A stretch of 56,100 bases of DNA from Ophiosphaerella korrae (Eukaryota; Ascomycota; Dothideomycetes; Pleosporales; Phaeosphaeriaceae). The notes under the pieces were generated by a model. That model saw only the letters and a program-made list of their open reading frames with translations. It was not told the origin of the DNA and made no database searches. The stretch covers positions 1 to 56,100 of the forward strand of contig JALNQF010000271.1 in NCBI GenBank assembly GCA_028456385.1. The letters run 5' to 3'. Below, one piece after another: positions 35,904 through 49,315 of this stretch. The number at the start of each line of letters is the position of its first letter. The stretch's first letter is position 1. Made by a program: the position numbers and the translations under genes.

Positions 35904-38900
35904 ATGGATAGTTCGCGCGCTAAAACTTCACAACATCTCGACGAATGGCTGTTGACCAAGAAGCAGCAGCCTCTTGCGCCGCTGGGGGTGTCATTCAAGC
36001 ATCTCCATGTCAAGGGTTATACGGCACCGACCTTTTTCCAGCGGACAATCGCGAGCTACATCCTCCTTCTGCCAACGTACATGATGACTCTCATGGGTCT
36101 CAGAAAGCCGATTGAGGCGCCCATCTTGAGAAACATACACGGTTTGGTACGGAGCGGCGAGATGCTCCTGGTACTTGGGAAACCAGGTAGCGGTTGCACT
36201 ACCTTTCTCAAGACGATAGCTGGTCATACATATGGCATTGAAGTGGATGAGTTTGCTATACGCTATCAAGGTGAAGAATAGTGGCACTCTTGTATCAACG
36301 CTACTGTATATCGCGAACCCCGGCTAACACTGCGCCTTAGGAATCCCATATCGAGAGATGCACAGCCAGTTTCCGGGTGACTCCATCTATGTAGCCGAAG
36401 ATGATATTCATCTGCCTGAGCTCAAGCTTGGGCAAACACTGGGGTTCGCTGCCGAAATGCGGCCTGATGCATCCCTGCCCCATGAGACTGGTCTACGCGT
36501 TGCTTCCATTTTCAATCTCCAAGACGTCATGCTATCTCGCATCGGAAACGACCTCATTAGAGGTATCAGTGGCGGCGAAAAGCGGCGGCTGAGCATTGCC
36601 GAAGCTTTTATCAGCAATTGTCCCATCCAATGCTGGGATAACAGTACCCGTGGGCTCGACAGCGCGACTGCACTCACCGTCATCTCCACGTTGCGAAGAC
36701 TGGCAGACGCTCTTGGCTTCACCATTTTAATGAGCATATATCAAGCGTCAGAAGCCATGTATAACCGCTTTGACAAGGTGCTCCTGCTGTATGAGGGGCG
36801 CCAAATCTACTACGGCCCAACTGCAACTGCGTCTGAGTACTTTATACAAATGGGCTTTGAACGGCCGGCACGAGCGACTACTCCAGACTTCCTCACATCC
36901 ATAACTAACCCGGCAGAGCGTTCTGTATCATACGGGTACGAGCACCGAGCGCCACGTACATCGGATGAGTTCGCAGATGCCTGGCATAGAAGTGCGCAGA
37001 ACCAGAAGTTGGAGCGTTCTTTCAACGAATTCAATCAAACATATCCCGTTGACCGGGGATTCTCGCAGCAGCGTATGCAGAACAAGTATCCGGCTGCTTC
37101 GCCGTGGAAGTAAGTTTCACTTCTCTACCTTTCAGGACCCATACTAACCGCGGCCCAGGTTTCGCAGCTTTAAATACTCAGCGTCGCTGCTGCACCAGAT
37201 TGCTTTATGCCTACAACGCGCAGTACGAAGACTTCAGAATAACCTCAGTCCGGTAATCTCTGGTATCATAGGTAACACGATTGTTGCTATAATCCTAGCG
37301 AGTGTCTTTTCGAACTTACAAGAGGACACGGTGAGCTTCACGTCTCGCTCGATCTTGCTCTTTTACGCTATCATGGTCAACTCCTGCGTCCCTGCTTTCG
37401 AAGTATTAACCATGTGGGCACAGCGACCGATTGTTGAAAAGCACCGTAGATACGTCTTGTATCGTCCGCTCGCCGAGGGAGTCGCTTCCATGGCCGCGGA
37501 TCTGCCAAACAAAGTACTCACGTCCTTGTTTTTCAACGTGAGCTTGTACTTTATTACAAATCTGCGCCGTACAGCTGCCGCCTTTTTCAGATTCTGGCTG
37601 TTTGCTTTTGTCGCTATGCTAACCATGTCTATGCTCTTTCGCATGGTCGGTTCCTTGTCGCGCACATACGATCAGTCACTGGCACCAGTATCGATCATGA
37701 TCTTTAATTTCATTATCTACACAGGCTTTGTGATCCCGCCGGCCTACCAGGTAGCTTGGCTTGGGTGGATAAAATGGATCAATCCGATCGCATATGCTTA
37801 TGAGAGCCTCATGATCAATGAATTCGGGAATCGAAAGTTCCCGTGTTCTATCAAGCTACCAACAGGCCCTGAATACGACCATGACGGCAATCGTGGAACA
37901 ACATGTGCTGCTGTTGGGGCTCGGCCTGGGCAGGAATTTGTCCAGGGCAATGACTTCTTGGCACTTAAGTTTGGGTATCAGTTGGATCACCTCTGGCGAA
38001 ATCTCGGCCTTCTCTTTGCGCTCATGGCTGTCTTTTGCGCGGTACATCTTATCGCAGCCGAATACATCTTAGCAGAGCGGTCTAAAGGTGATGTCCTTCT
38101 TTTTCGAAGGACCCCGACATCCAGAAAAGAAAAGGACGAGGAAAAGGACTGCATAACATTTGCAGATACCCAAAAGGGTATTGAAACAATAGCCAAAGAG
38201 TCGCAAGAGGAGCGAGAGGTCTTTGGTAGTCTTAATCATACGTCATCCGTCTTTCATTGGCACAAAGTGAGCTACGAGATGAATATCGGAAAAAGTAAAC
38301 GCAAAATATTGGACGAGATTACCGGTTGGGTTCGACCTGGAACACTGACAGCGCTGATGGGAGCAACCGGGGCTGGGAAGACGACTCTACTTGATGTATT
38401 AGCCGATCGGAAGTCCGTAGGCATCGTCCGTGGAGAGATTTGCATCAACGGTCAGCAACGCGATCATGGATTCGAGAGGAGAACAGGCTACGTTCAACAG
38501 ACTGACTTACATTTACCCACAGCGACCGTAAGAGAAGCACTTGAGTTCAGTGCTTTATTAAGACAGTCCCATGGAACGACTACGGAGAAGCTTGCGTATG
38601 TAGACAAGGTACTCAGCATCTTAGACATGCAAGCATACGCTGATGCCGTGGTTGGTGTTCCCGGGAAGGGCTTAAACATCGAACAACGCAAACGTCTAAG
38701 TATTGCCGTCGAAATGGCCGCAAAACCAGCATTTTTACTCTTTCTTGATGAGCCAACTTCTGGTCTGGATAGTCAGACTGCGTGGTCGATCTGCAAACTA
38801 CTCCGCAAGCTAGCCGATAATGGGCAAGCCATCTTATGCACCATTCATCAGCCGTCGGCACAGCTGTTTCAAGTCTTCGATCGATTGCTGCTATTGGGTA

Positions 38901-40208
38901 ATGCCAGGACTCTTTACTTTGGCACCATCGGACACGCTTCGGAGACCCTAATCGATTATTTTGAACGTCACGGCGCCCGAAAGTATGACGAGGGTGAGAA
39001 TCCAGCAGAATGGCTTTTTGAAGTGACAAGCTCGTCCCAAACGTCACCACGTTGGTCTGATATCTGGAAAAATAGCGAGGAATGTGCTTCGGTAGATCTG
39101 TGGCTTCCAACATTGGAAGACTCGGAAATGCCGCTCTCAGACCCAGCGCAATCGGAGCAGGTTCGCGAGGAATATGCGGCGAGTTTTTTCTCGCAATATG
39201 TCCGAGTGACGCATCGGACATTTCAAAGCTACTGGAGAGATCCTACTTACCTTTACTCGAAGATCGCCCTGTGCGTAGGAGCGGTATGACATTTCCACCA
39301 ATAAGTGAGCAATGCTAACATGCGTCCAGGCACTCTTCAACGGACTTTCGTTCCTAATGACCCCACTCGATATTCAGGGTATTACTAACGTGATGTTCTC
39401 ATGTTTCCTTCTAACAATGATCTTCAACACTGTCGACCAACAAATCATCCCACGCTTTATTGACAACCGCGCTTTGTTTGAAGCTCGCGAGAAGCAGTCA
39501 AAAACGTATTCCTGGACTGTCTTTGTCGCTGCGAACATGACTGTTGAGGCGACTTGGCAGTCTATTGCGTCTGTCCTAGCCTTTGCTGCGTGGTACTTCC
39601 CCACCGGGCTCTGGAGAAATGGCGACTCGACCTTTCCGGCGCATGAACGTGCCGCCCTTCTTTTTCTACTAGTGTGGCTCTTCTTTATATTTACTTCAAC
39701 TCTGTGCCAGGCTCTCGCGGCATGCATTCCAGATGCGCAAACAGCTGTCAACATCGCTCAATTACTATTCAGCCTGGCCTTAATCTTCTGCGGAGTTCTT
39801 GTTGCGCCGACCGACCTGCCTCACTTCTGGAAATTCATGTACCGCGTCTCGCCAACGACTTATTTAGTTAATGGCATGGTGATTGCTGGGTTGGTAAACA
39901 CGGCTATTACATGCTCTCCTGTCGAATTCATCAAAATTAGTCTTCCATCTTCGTGGAAAGGCGACTGCAGTACATTCATGAGGCCTTACATGAGCAGAGC
40001 TGGCGGCTATATTCTGGATACTCAAGCCACAGACCTTTGTCAATACTGTCCACTTAGTAACGCAAATACTTTCCTGTTCAGTCGGAGCATAGACCCGGCC
40101 AAAGGCTGGTTTAATGCAGGAATATTTACCGTGTACATTCTTGTAAACATTATAGCGACGTTTGCATTCTATAGATTAGCACGGATTTCGAAAAGTAGAA
40201 AGGTGTAA
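35904..40208 (+). CDS. PDR-type (ABCG) full-size ABC transporter, four exons
   Basis: Model: 35904-36270, 36341-37109, 37159-39283 and 39330-40208, giving 1379 residues. Introns are 70, 49 and 46 bp with CTAAC branch sites; joins restore RYQG-IPYREMHSQF, PWK-FRSF and CVGA-ALFNG. Order is NBD1-TMD1-NBD2-TMD2, reverse to most exporters and typical of fungal pleiotropic drug resistance pumps. NBD1 has the degenerate fungal set: Walker A GKPGSGCTT (92-100, Cys for Lys), signature ISGGEKRRLSI (198-208) and IQCWDNSTRGLD (218-229). NBD2 has canonical Walker A GATGAGKT (780-787), altered signature LNIEQRKRLSI (884-894) and Walker B LLFLDEPTSGLD (905-916). TMD1 spans about 390-690, TMD2 about 1090-1375. 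The N-terminus is short for the family (usual total 1400-1500). Likely a plasma-membrane exporter of toxic or self-made compounds; the neighbouring P450s fit a detoxification or metabolite-export role. I chose the ATG at 35904 because the upstream in-frame extension from 35736 has no family resemblance. Confidence 0.93.
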
Positions 40209-40580
40209 GAGGAAGAATGGAGAAACAAAATTAATTTAGATCAGAGCTATATGCGCTCCAAATTCCATCTTCTTGAGCAGACAAAAAGAACCTTGAGGAA
40301 TCGCGATAGAGGGTGTGAGAATCGAACTCGACTTTGCCATTTGTTGATACGGCAAAGGTATCAAAGGGGTAAATCAACAACAGGTCGTTGCAACGATAGA
40401 TAGTAGTAGATTAATTATTCTATAGAGTTGAGCTGCCTAGTAGATATATTGTTGCGCGTAGGCGTTGCTAAGGCTATAGCATTACTAGATTAGGTAACGC
40501 TTAGCTAAGGTTCTAACGTGTCTCACCACTCCTCGGCCCGCCCCACCAAAACTGCCCATCTCTCTTCTATCTCATCAGCC
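40209..40580. other. 3' flank of the ABC transporter
   Basis: No gene. A hairpin with 7-bp arms CTTTGCC/GGCAAAG lies at about 40332-40357. The composition turns AT-rich in patches from 40390, then GC-rich again at 40520-40760 within the start of the next transposon. Confidence 0.5.
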
Positions 40581-41544
40581 ATGCTACCCACCCAACGCGC
40601 TTAATCACCTCAAAGAAGCGGGAGAATACTCCTTGCAACTAGATCTATTCAAAATAAGAATACAAAAAGTACTTGTAGAGCTGCCTACCTATATAACGTG
40701 CCAAGAACAACGCTTAGGCGGCGCGTCCGATGCGTCCTATTAATCTAAAAATTCAACGAGGGAAAGCGTAAGCTCTCTCTAACTAAAGACTAGTCTCTCG
40801 TTAACTAGATCTTAGACCTTAACTAACGCGGCTTTCTACCTTATATTATTAACGTACAGCAAATAGTAGACGTTCTTCTTACTATACGTAGCTAAAATCC
40901 TCCTCCTAAACCTATTAGTAAGAACTAGGTATTGCGTTAAGTTAAGAGCTAGTCTTAGCTTTAAATAAAGTAGAATAGGAAGCTCTACTTACAGTGTACT
41001 AAATATAAGGATCTAGTTAAGATTAGAGCGTAGTTTAAGCTTATATAAGAGATACGTAAGATATATAGAATACTTAATAAAGATATATATAACTTTAATA
41101 AGATAGGCTTTATAATAGGAGTAGCTAGTACGTTAAAAGTAGTTACTAGTTTAGATACAATTAGTTAAGCTACTAACGTATAGCTTAGTAATTATAACTA
41201 GGTTATAGTAATTAAGTACGTTAGTACGTCTAGCTTAATATTACTACTATTTGTAATTTTAGCTAGTAAGGTCTACTAAGCTAGCTAGTATTAAGACCTT
41301 CTACTTAACTAGATAATTATAGTCTTTAATAATAGCTAGATAACTAATAAGCTAGAGCTTAAGTAGCTAAAGTACTTTAATAAGTATATATAGTTAATAA
41401 GCGTATATAGGCTTTTAATTTTAGATAGGTATAGTAGCTATACTATACCTAAGTTTAACTAGTATTATAAAGATAATAAAATTATTAGCTTCTATATACT
41501 AGCTTACTCTTCTTACTTCTTTTAGTTACTTAATATTAGCTACT
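40581..41544 (+). pseudogene. Fot1/pogo-like transposase, 5' part, cut by family B insertion
   Basis: From an ATG at 40581 the plus-strand frame shows a CENP-B/pogo-type helix-turn-helix (GRILLATRSIQNK, RAAYLYNVPRTTL). Further on, with many RIP stops, come the catalytic regions: IYNF-N-K at about 41085 (DE-to-NK change in the first Asp block), VIVIKYVS, LLILDRYSSYT near 41410 (second Asp retained), and AYSSYFF before NISYLL, the usual HSSHLLQPLD region. The third acidic region is then lost because the minus-strand family B LTR begins at 41545. DD35D-type transposases cut and paste DNA at TA sites. The first ~180 bases are hardly mutated, the remainder heavily. Confidence 0.8.
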
Positions 41545-41987
41545 TATTAAGACCTTAGAACTAAGTAAAAGTAATAAGGGCAAGTAGGCTTTTATAAGAT
41601 AGGTAAGGTTAATAAATAAAATAGTTACTTAACTTAATTAATAGTTAGCTCTTATTAGAGTATTATAAGGTATATAAGTATTAATAAGTAGATAAGAATC
41701 TAATTAAAGTATTAGTTATAATACTCTATTAAGATAAAAAGTAAAGAAGAGATTAAATATAATAGTCTATAAAAGTCTATTAATATTCTTATATACTTAC
41801 TATCTAGTATTTATTTCTAAGCGCTTACTTTAGAGTATTTACTTTAGAGTACTTATTCTAGAGCGTTTACTTTAGAGTATTTACTCTAGAGCGTTTACTA
41901 CTAAATAGTTATATATTCTACTATACTATATTACCTAGCCTAATTGTATATAATATAATAGCTTACCTACTACTTAGTATTATAATA
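41545..41987 (-). repeat. 3' LTR of minus-strand family B element
   Basis: 443 bp, reverse complement of the LTRs at 19419 and 25796, with the 14-bp repeat array at about 41822-41905. It is followed on its inner side by CTATCCTCTTTTCTTA, the complement of the purine tract. Confidence 0.92.
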
Positions 41988-44971
41988 CTATCCTCTTTTC
42001 TTATACTAAGTCTATCCTTAGGCCTAGGCCTCTATTAGCTAGGTTTAGCTTATAAGTAGTTTACTCTACCTTCTAGTTAAAAACTATCTTACTATAATAT
42101 TACCTCTTTTATAGTCTTATAGACTTTATCTCTTATTAGAAATCTTTACTATAAACTATATTTCTAAAATACTTTATCTATATTATTTTCTCTTAGGTAT
42201 TCTTTATTCTATTATACTAGATTCTACTCTAAAGTATACTAAGTATACTTATATAGAGCGTCCCTATATTAGTATAACTTAAAAGTCTCTTAATTAAACT
42301 TATAAAGAGTTTTATAAAAAAGTTAATAATAATAAAAAACTTTTTACTATTATTATTACTTATTTACTATATAATAAAAAAATATTAAAATCTATTAAAG
42401 AGTTTACTTATTATAAAGCCTTATACCTAGTATTAGAGTTAGAGTAAGAAAGTAATAAGGTTTTAGCGTAAGTTTTTAACTATTCTACTACTACTATTAA
42501 TATTACCTCTTCTTTTACTATCTAGTTTACTATTAGCTTATTAGATAAGTTTATTATAACTAAGGGCGCTTTATAAGCTTTATATAGTTAGGTTTATTAT
42601 AGAACTTTCTTTTACTAATATATCTATTATATCTTAGCTATAGCTTTATATATCTTATATATTTTAGTATATTATACTTACTTCTTACTTTCTTAAGTAT
42701 CTACTAATAATTCTATAGATTAGCTTTAGGTTCCTATATATTTTTACTTACTAAGTAGCTTTTCTATTTTACTAGCTACTTCTAAAGAAACTATATACTT
42801 TAAAAGGCGTTATATCCTATTTCTTAATATCTTTATAAGTCTTTAACTTTAAACTTATTATTTTCTTCCTTTTAATATTAGAATTATTACTATACTAGTA
42901 TTTTTAGCTTAGCTAGTTCTAGTAAGCTTATATAGAACTTAAGCTATACCTTAGTATCTTTAGGTAGTTCTAGTATTTTTATTACTAGCTTATTATCTTC
43001 TTTAACTAAAAATAGTCTAACCTTAATATAGTCTAGTCCTTTACTAGGTTACTTTATCTATAGATTCTTTATATAAAGATACGCTTTATCTCTTTTTTTT
43101 TTAACTAAAGTACTATTTTTTATCTTTAATTAATATATAAAATACTTTATTTCTAAACTTTCTCTAGTTTTTATTTTATCTTATTATAGAGTTCTTATAT
43201 ATCTTCTACTTTAACTAATACTACTTTTATCTTAGGTCTTAGTAGTATTCTCTTAAATAAATTAAGGTATATCTTATAGTTTATAAAATATAGTATTTTA
43301 CTTATTACTTCTAAGTACTTATTATTATATACTAATTATACTATAGGTAATAGTAATACTTAATTATTCTACTTCTAATTACTATAAATCCTTAGGTATA
43401 TTTTTAATATCTTATTAGTCTATTCTATCTATCTATCTATTTATAGATAATAGGCTATTAATAGCTTTCTTTTTATCTCTATTACTATAAGTAGTGTTAT
43501 CTAGTAATTAGATATAAAAAGCTTATCTCTATTACTAATAATACTTTTTAGTATCTTATATCTTTATATTAGTACGTCTAGTAGTACGTATCTTAGCTAA
43601 TCTACTATATAGTTACTTTAGAATTTTTCTATCTTAGCGTATTTTATAAATTAGTCTATAATTACTATTATTATATTATATCTTATTTTTATTACTAGGT
43701 CTTTTAATATTAGTAGTCTTATAATAAAGTCTATTATAACGTCTATCTATAGTTCTTTTAGTATCTTAATTACTTATATTTCTCTATAGAGTATATATAT
43801 CTTATACTTATTTTTCTAGTAATTTACGTATTCTTTAATAAACTACGTTACTTTTTCTTTTATCTTGCTAAATCTATAGTTCTTCTAAATTAGTTTTATA
43901 GTTTATATAATTCTTAAGTACTTATATACTAAGTTATTATAGTATTATTATATAATTACTTCTTATAATTCTTCTAGAACTTTATTTATAATCTTAACTA
44001 AGTTATTAATTTTTTACTCTTCTACTAGTTATATATTTAGTACTAAGTATCTTTATCTATTATCTTAGAGTATAGCTTTTTCTACTACTTGTCTTTTTCT
44101 TATAATATTATGTCTTTAGCTAAGCGTATCTACTTAGCTATTTTCTTTACCTAGTATATACTAGATCTTAAATTTATACTATCTTAGTAGTTCTAACTAT
44201 TATATCTACTTATCTTTTAACTTCTTACTTGTTATAAAGTACGTTAAGTTCTTATAATCTATTTTAATAATTACTTCTATTATACTTTTAGTATATACTT
44301 TTTAATATTTAAGTATATTAACTATTACTAGTAGCTCCTTATTATATATATTATATCTTTCCTCTTATTCTATAAACTTCTCTAAATAGTATATAATTAG
44401 ATACTATTTTTTTTTATACTTTTATAGTACTATTACTCTATAAGTTAGATTAGATATATTAGTCTTAATAATTAGAGTCTTATTACTATAAAATTACTTT
44501 AGAACTAGTAGTATAATATAAGCTTACTTAAGTTCTTTATAAGCTTATTTTTACTCTACTCTCTATTTTTATATTATATCTTTTCTTTTAAGCTTTATAA
44601 GTAGTAGTACTTTTTTTAAAAATCTTTTTATAAAGTATTAGTTAAAGTTAATAAATCTTAAGAATAATTATATATTCTTAACTATTTTAGGTTCTTTCTA
44701 TTTTTCTACTACTTTAATCTTTTTTTAGCTTATCTTAACTTTATTAATACCTATTATATATCCTAAAAACTTTACTTCTATTTTATACTATTTATACTTC
44801 TTTAGCTTTAGTTATAAGTTATATTAGTTTAAGTACTATAGTACTATTATTACTTACTCTATATACTTACTTTTTTCTTTAGAATATATTAGTATATTGT
44901 TTAAGTAGGCTATAATAAACTTATCTAAGTATTCTTATAATATATTATTAATTAGTCTTTAGAATAATATA

Positions 44972-46820
44972 TTCTATTAGCGAAGTAGCTATATTACTAA
45001 AATAGCTACTTTTTCTTAGTATAAAGAATACTACGTATAAACAATAATATAGTCTTAATAAAATAATATTTTAACTCTATAAGAAAGTAGAATTTAACTT
45101 AGGCTTTAGGCTTATATATTAGGCTATTTTTAGACTTTATAATACGCTGCTATAGCTTTAAACATATAATATTAGTAGCTCTCTACCTAGCTTTATAGAA
45201 TCTCTTATTAACGCGCTACTTAACTAAACTACTAGAAACTTACTATAATAGAAGAGTAAACTATTATATAGTATATTCTTAACTTTAATTTAAGAGGATT
45301 TACTCCCTAGCTATATAAAGTAGTAGATATAGTAGATAAGCTATTAGTAATATATAGTAAAGAACTAGTTAGGAAGTACTAGCCTATACGCTTTGTAGCG
45401 CGTATAGATAAGCTTAAGACTACTTTTAGTTAAGTAAAAGATTACTAGAGAATACTTTAAGAAGATCTAGTAGTTATTAGTAGGTAGTTCTAGCTTGTAT
45501 AGGATATAATAGCGACGTATAGTATTAATCTAGATAATATCTATAACTTTAATAAGACTAGCTTTTAGATAAAAATAATTAGGTTAATAAAAGTTATTAT
45601 AGGCTTAGAGAGGCGTATAAGGCCTAATCTTATTTAGCTAAGTAATTATAAGTAGGTTATAGCTATTATAAGTATCTATACTACTAGCTATATAACTCTA
45701 CTATTTATTATCTATAAAGGACGCGTCTATATCTCTACTTAGTATAAGGAAATAGATATACTACGTAATTAGAAGATCTCTATCTCTAAGAATAGATAAA
45801 TAAATAATATACTTAGTCTTAAGTAGTTAAAGTACTTTAACGTATATATAAAGGCGCGTTAAGTAAAGTTATACTAGCTACTTATCTTAGATAGCTATAA
45901 GAGCTACTTAAATTAAGATTTTAAAGACTACTACTTTAAAAATAAGATTCTAATACTTTATATACTAGCCTATTTATCTTATATCTTTTAGCTACTTAAT
46001 ATTATCTACTTCTTACTATTAAAGCTTAAGTACTTCTAGTGCGTATAAAACTTAGCGTACTAGTATATCTACTATATTAATAAAGAAGGCTTCTTTCTAG
46101 CTTTTAAAGACGTATTTTTTAACGTATTTATATATAAAAATTATAAAAAAGCCTTTAAAGTATCTAGATTAGTTTTTATTAACGTGTAAGAAGTCTTTAA
46201 TTACTTTAAAGTATAGCTACGTACTTTACTAGAACTTTTACTACTAAAGATACTATAGTAGTTAAAGACTCTAAGTAATATATATAAATTTAGCTCTTAG
46301 TTAAAGCTTATAAGTAGCTCTTTTATATAATTACTAAAATTAACTTAGTAAGAGTTCTTATAGTTTATTAAAAGAGCTAAACTTATACTATATTAAAACG
46401 CTTTTATAAGCTCTTAGATTATAGAGCTTAAAGAGTAATTAGTAAAGATAATAAAGTATAAAATACGTAAATAAAAGTAGATTTAGTATAGTAGTATATT
46501 AAAGTATAGTACTAGAGTGTTATACGTAGCTATAGAGGCGTCTAGTAAGACTTAGAAGGTAAAGAAGGTTTATAGTAGTAGTAGTAATAGGTAAGCTTAA
46601 TAGGCTTAACTAAGTTAATAGTATTATAAGAACTATAATAAGATAGGGTATAATACTTGTACGTACTAAAAAGATATAGAAGAAGATTCTAAATCTACTA
46701 TAAGTATATTATACGTAGGTTCTATAGCTAGTTATTAAGTAAATTAATTTTTTATATATAATATTCGCGATACTAAAAAAAAGTAGCTATTTTAGTAATA
46801 TAGCTACTTTACTAATAGAA
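44972..46820 (+). mobile_element. Fot1/pogo-like DNA transposon, complete ends (1849 bp)
   Basis: Inverted repeats of about 45 bp start TTCTATTAGYRAAGTAGC at both ends (44972-45016 and 46776-46820), with TA target duplications at 44970-44971 and 46821-46822. Comparison with the uninterrupted family B copy near 22812 shows the insertion lies in the reverse transcriptase region just before its YLDD box. The 1.85-kb length is that of Fot1 elements. Its transposase gene is RIP-degraded. Confidence 0.9.
45100..46740 (+). pseudogene. Fot1/pogo-like transposase remnant
   Basis: Plus-strand frame with RIP stops and recognisable blocks: KLTITEE and RGFTPQLY (HTH/CENP-B region), DNIYNFNKTSF near 45540 (first Asp-Glu block now Asn-Lys), RRIRPNLI, LLILDSYKSYLN near 45890 (second Asp kept), AYLSYIF then LNIIYF near 45985 (third Asp now Asn), a coiled region IIELKE near 46425, and a C-terminal knuckle at about 46630-46670 reading Y-x2-Y-x3-R-Y-x4-C before KKDIEEDS. 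Two of three catalytic acids are altered, so it is inactive. It differs from the copy at 40581 and is a separate subfamily. Confidence 0.8.
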
Positions 46821-49315
46821 TACGTTATTACTAGTATATTTATTAGTCTAAAGAGTATTACTATATACTTATAATATCTATAAGGATAATATACTACTAA
46901 GCTAATCTAGATAAAAAAAGGCTAATAGCTAGTTAAGCTATTGTAGTAGTATATAATATATATACTAGTTATTATTACTTAAAGTTCTTCGAACTTACTT
47001 AGAGTTATACTAAGTTGTATATAGTAGAATATACTAGCTAATAGAGCTAGTACGCGCTAGTTACTTAGCTTAGTAGAGCTTATTAATAGCGCTAAGCGTA
47101 CCCTAATAGCTCTTTACTCTAGACTCCTTATAATATCTATAGTATATTTAGAACGCTATTTTCTACTCTTTACTTACTTTAATTCTTATTAAGTAGTATC
47201 TATCTTTTAGGTCTAGCTTTATAAAAATCTTAGCTTAGCTTAGCTTATTTTAGAGTTTATCTATATTTAGTAGTAGGTATTAGTCCTTTACTATAATATT
47301 ATTTAGTTTTTAGTAGTCTACGTATATCTTTAGTAGTTTTTTCTTCTTTAGTATAAAGAGAATTAGAAATCCTACTAATAATAAGGATTCTTGTATATAT
47401 CTTTTCTTTAGATCTCTATTTAGTCTTTTTTAGAGTATTACTAATTTACTCTCTATTAATTAGTAAATAGGCCTAAAAGGTAGCTCTTTTCTTTCTTATA
47501 ACTTAATTATATAATCCTAAGGTTAGTACTTAGGTAATACTAGTATATCTATCTCTTCTATAAATAAGTAGCTAAACTTCTTATATTATTCTAAGATCTT
47601 AGAAGTTATATATTACTCCTCTACTCTTACTTCTTAGCTTAGCGCCCTACTAGTACTTATAGAGTTACTTATTCTCTCTTAATAAGTTACTATTAAAGCT
47701 ACTATCTTATATAGTACTTTCTTATCTACTATTAAATACTACTAATATATAGGCTTAGATCTATATACGTCTTTATAGTTATTAAATAAGAGGTTCTAGT
47801 TTTTCTAATTAACTTTAGAATTAAACTCTTATAGCTATAAGAGTCTTAGTATAATATCTTTATTAGCTAAAACTAATACGTCTAAGGTAATCTTTATACT
47901 ATATCTTTAAATAATAATCTCTATAGTTACTTTATTACTAACTATTAGGTTTTTTAGTATTAGTTATCTATTTACAATATAGATTAGATATAGTATCTTC
48001 TTTACTTATAGTTAGAGTCTTACTTATTTTACTACTTTAAGTATAATTAAGTTTATAAATAACTCTAAATCTACTAATACTTTTATTTTTTCTTCTCTTA
48101 TCTTTACTAGGAGTTTAATAAGTCTTTTAGTATTAATAGTATTATAGCTTCTAGATATATATTTAGCGTTAGCTATTTACTTAAAAAAGACTTAATCTTA
48201 TAATCTTTATTTATCTTTTACTAAAATCCTTAAAGTATTTTAATTTCTTTATATTATTTATACTTCTTTAGTATATAGGTTTACTAGATTAGATTAATAT
48301 ATTAGTTATTTATAAGTATCTTACTTGTATTTATATCTTCTTTAGTTATACCTAGAAAGTACTTAGCTTCTTACTTATCTTATAAGTATTATTTATATCT
48401 TATATTTATATACTCTTCTTAGTTCTATTTATATCTAGATCTCTTATAAGAAAAATATCTAGATCTTATCTTATTAGAATAGTAAGTAAAGTAGTTATTA
48501 TAGTAATATTTTATCTATAATAGTAGTAGATAGTTTAGGTTATATAGGTATAGCTAGTATTATAGTTCTTGTATTAATACTAGATCTATAATAATTAGCG
48601 CCTAATTATTATTAGTATATAATAATTTATATTACTAGGTTTACTTTACTTTATATATCTAGCGTTCTTTATCTTACTATTCTTTTACTAAGTAGTAGCT
48701 ATCTACTAGTCTCTAGATTTTTTTTATAAATCTATCTTATACTTTAGTATTTTTTTACTTTAGCTTTAGTATTTTAGGTACTATTTTATATTTAGAAGTT
48801 TTAGGCTCTTAGTTTTTTTTTTTTTTTTTATCTTAGGCTATATATACCTACCTTCTTAGATATAGAATTATCTTACACTTATACTTTACTTTTCTTTAGT
48901 ATAGCTAAAGGTATTCTAAAGTATCTATCTTAGCTTATTTTTACTTTAGCTAATACTTCTTTACGTAGCTTTATACTCCTAGTAGTATTTTTATAGCTTC
49001 TATCTTATTATCTATTATAAAGTTTATTAGTTATATAGTAATCTTATAGTAGTTATATCTTTTACTTATATCTTACTACTAGAAGTTTATAGTCTTGTAA
49101 TCTCTTTTCTTCTAGCTCCTTCTAGAGATTACTTCTTATTCTTCTACTCTATCTTTATCTTACTACTTAAGTATATTAATTTATTATATAATCTTATTCT
49201 TTACTTAGTAATTCTTTACTAAGTACTCTATTTTACTATACTTATAGTATTTTTAGCTTTTTACTCTTTTAGAATTCTTATAGTAATAGTATTTTTATTT
49301 TCTTAGGTTTATTAT

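Noticed and set aside
40311..40340. tRNA-like TpsiC sequence (minus strand GTTCGATTC)
   Set aside because: The arms do not give a five-base T stem, no matching acceptor strand or D arm lies at the right distance, and no anticodon loop can be drawn.
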